In this document: positions 15,626 to 15,946 of the stretch, piece after piece
Layout: each line of letters begins with the position of its first letter
Position numbering within the stretch: position 1 is the stretch's first letter
Assembly (NCBI GenBank): GCA_964572185.1
Contig: CAZNFI010000065.1
Location: 1 to 15,946 of the forward strand
DNA from: Azophilus sp964572185
Lineage (GTDB): Bacteria; Pseudomonadota; Gammaproteobacteria; Pseudomonadales; Azotimanducaceae
Reading direction: 5' to 3'
DNA: 15,946 nt
The notes under the pieces: model-generated
What the model was told of the DNA's origin: nothing
Databases searched by the model: none
What the model saw: the letters and a program-made list of their open reading frames with translations, nothing else
Position numbers and translations under genes: made by a program

Positions 15626-15946
15626 GTGGTAACCATTCTTGACCCTACCGACGAACGCGTACCGGTGGAACGGCAGGTGACGCCGCGGCCGGAGGCCCTA
15701 TCCGGCAACGTTGCGCTCCTGGACATTTCCAAGCCGCGCGGCAACGTATTGCTCGACCGGCTGGAAACGCTGTTGCAGGAACGCCTGCCGGGCATCTCCA
15801 TCAACCGCTACGCCAAGCCGACCTTCGCCAAGCCGGCGCCGGACGCCTTGCGGGCAGATATCGCGTCGAACAACGACTTCGTGATCGAGGCGCTGGCTGA
15901 CTGAGGCTCCTGTACCACGTGCAGTTTGCATGACACGGTATGGTTC
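15626..15946 (+). CDS. UGSC-family selenoprotein, Sec encoded by in-frame TGA at 15902-15904 (3' end outside window)
   Basis: Start GTG with AGGAGG 5 nt upstream. The first 92 residues begin MVTILDPTDERVPVER and include LLDISKPRGNVLLDRLE, RYAKPTFAKPAP and NDFVIEALAD; these are the parts I recognise from the UGSC (seleno)protein family. Codon 93 is TGA, and the frame then continues GSCTTCSLHDTVWF to the window end, so TGA-GGC-TCC-TGT reads U93-G94-S95-C96, the motif that names the family (Cys homologues have CGSC). Continuation of family-like sequence past the TGA argues that it is not a stop. U93/C96 form a UxxC redox pair, with a further Cys99. A hairpin suitable for SelB lies directly after the TGA. 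The biochemical function of the family is not established; a redox role is likely. Conventional annotation would end it at 15904 as a 92-residue protein, losing the active site. Neighbour: thioredoxin-fusion gene upstream. Confidence 0.85.
15910..15943 (+). promoter_or_regulatory. Putative bacterial SECIS element directing Sec insertion
   Basis: Counting U of UGA as 1, bases 9-15 (15910-15916) can pair with 36-42 (15937-15943), including two G-U pairs. After an asymmetric internal loop (A16 against ACAC 32-35), bases 17-22 pair with 26-31 (one G-U), closing a GUU loop at 23-25. The tip UGCAGUUUGCA is close to the E. coli fdhF SECIS tip UGCAGGUCUGCA, and G23 and U24, known to matter for SelB in fdhF, fall on the same numbers. 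The E. coli bulged U17 has no exact equivalent. Folded by hand only; a second copy of the pattern was not searched by computer. Confidence 0.65.

Noticed and set aside
15902..15904. TGA as a normal stop giving a 92-residue protein
   Set aside because: The same frame continues with family-like residues GSCTTCSLHDTVWF and a SECIS-like hairpin, so Sec is the better reading.
1..15946. tRNA genes (including selC), rRNA, CRISPR arrays, insertion sequences
   Set aside because: No tRNA-like cloverleaf, regularly spaced repeats or transposase was seen on either strand by eye; a covariance-model search was not possible.

Overview
This 15.9 kb window is GC-rich (well above 55% by eye), densely coded bacterial DNA. 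The gene set suggests an uncultured proteobacterium, most likely gammaproteobacterial: isovaleryl-CoA dehydrogenase, an fdsGBA-type NAD-dependent formate dehydrogenase with fdhD, a GPH-type transporter, a Ddn-like protein and a selenoprotein. This placement is inference. Two runs of exactly 10 N (254-263 and 14620-14629) show it is a scaffold with placeholder gaps, and both gaps lie inside genes.

Layout. (1) 1-1118, minus: isovaleryl-CoA dehydrogenase-like gene, cut by a gap and carrying an in-frame TAA near its C-terminus. (2) 1119-1617: no confident gene, only a short orphan membrane-helix-coding stretch. (3) 1618-3524, plus: an SDR oxidoreductase overlapping by 4 bp a membrane protein of the ERG4/ERG24 sterol reductase family. 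(4) 3534-4085, minus: a CDP-alcohol phosphatidyltransferase. (5) 4309-5865, plus: a PLP-dependent glutamate decarboxylase-like enzyme, followed by a good intrinsic terminator. (6) 6136-11741, plus: a formate dehydrogenase operon, fdsG-fdsB-fdsA-fdhD, behind an extended -10 promoter candidate. Its catalytic residue is cysteine, not selenocysteine, and no fdsD follows. (7) 11800-13161, minus: a GPH-type sugar:cation symporter. (8) 13322-13756, plus: a small Ddn-like (F420-type) nitroreductase-family protein. (9) 13878 to the end, plus: a thioredoxin-domain fusion protein followed by a gene of the UGSC selenoprotein family.

The most interesting part is the right edge. The last gene (GTG at 15626, strong Shine-Dalgarno) seems to end at a TGA at 15902-15904, but the same frame continues as GSCTTCSLHDTVWF, the continuation expected of a UGSC selenoprotein. 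TGA followed by GGC TCC TGT spells U-G-S-C. The RNA just after the TGA can fold into a two-part hairpin whose tip (UGCAGUUUGCA) resembles the tip of the E. coli fdhF SECIS element (UGCAGGUCUGCA), with G and U at positions 23 and 24 counted from the U of UGA. A conventional gene caller would truncate this protein at 92 residues. Next to it, a protein joining a CPTC thioredoxin-like domain to a large uncharacterised domain is a natural candidate partner, so the pair may be a little-studied selenium-dependent redox module. No selA, selB, selC or selD is visible in the window.
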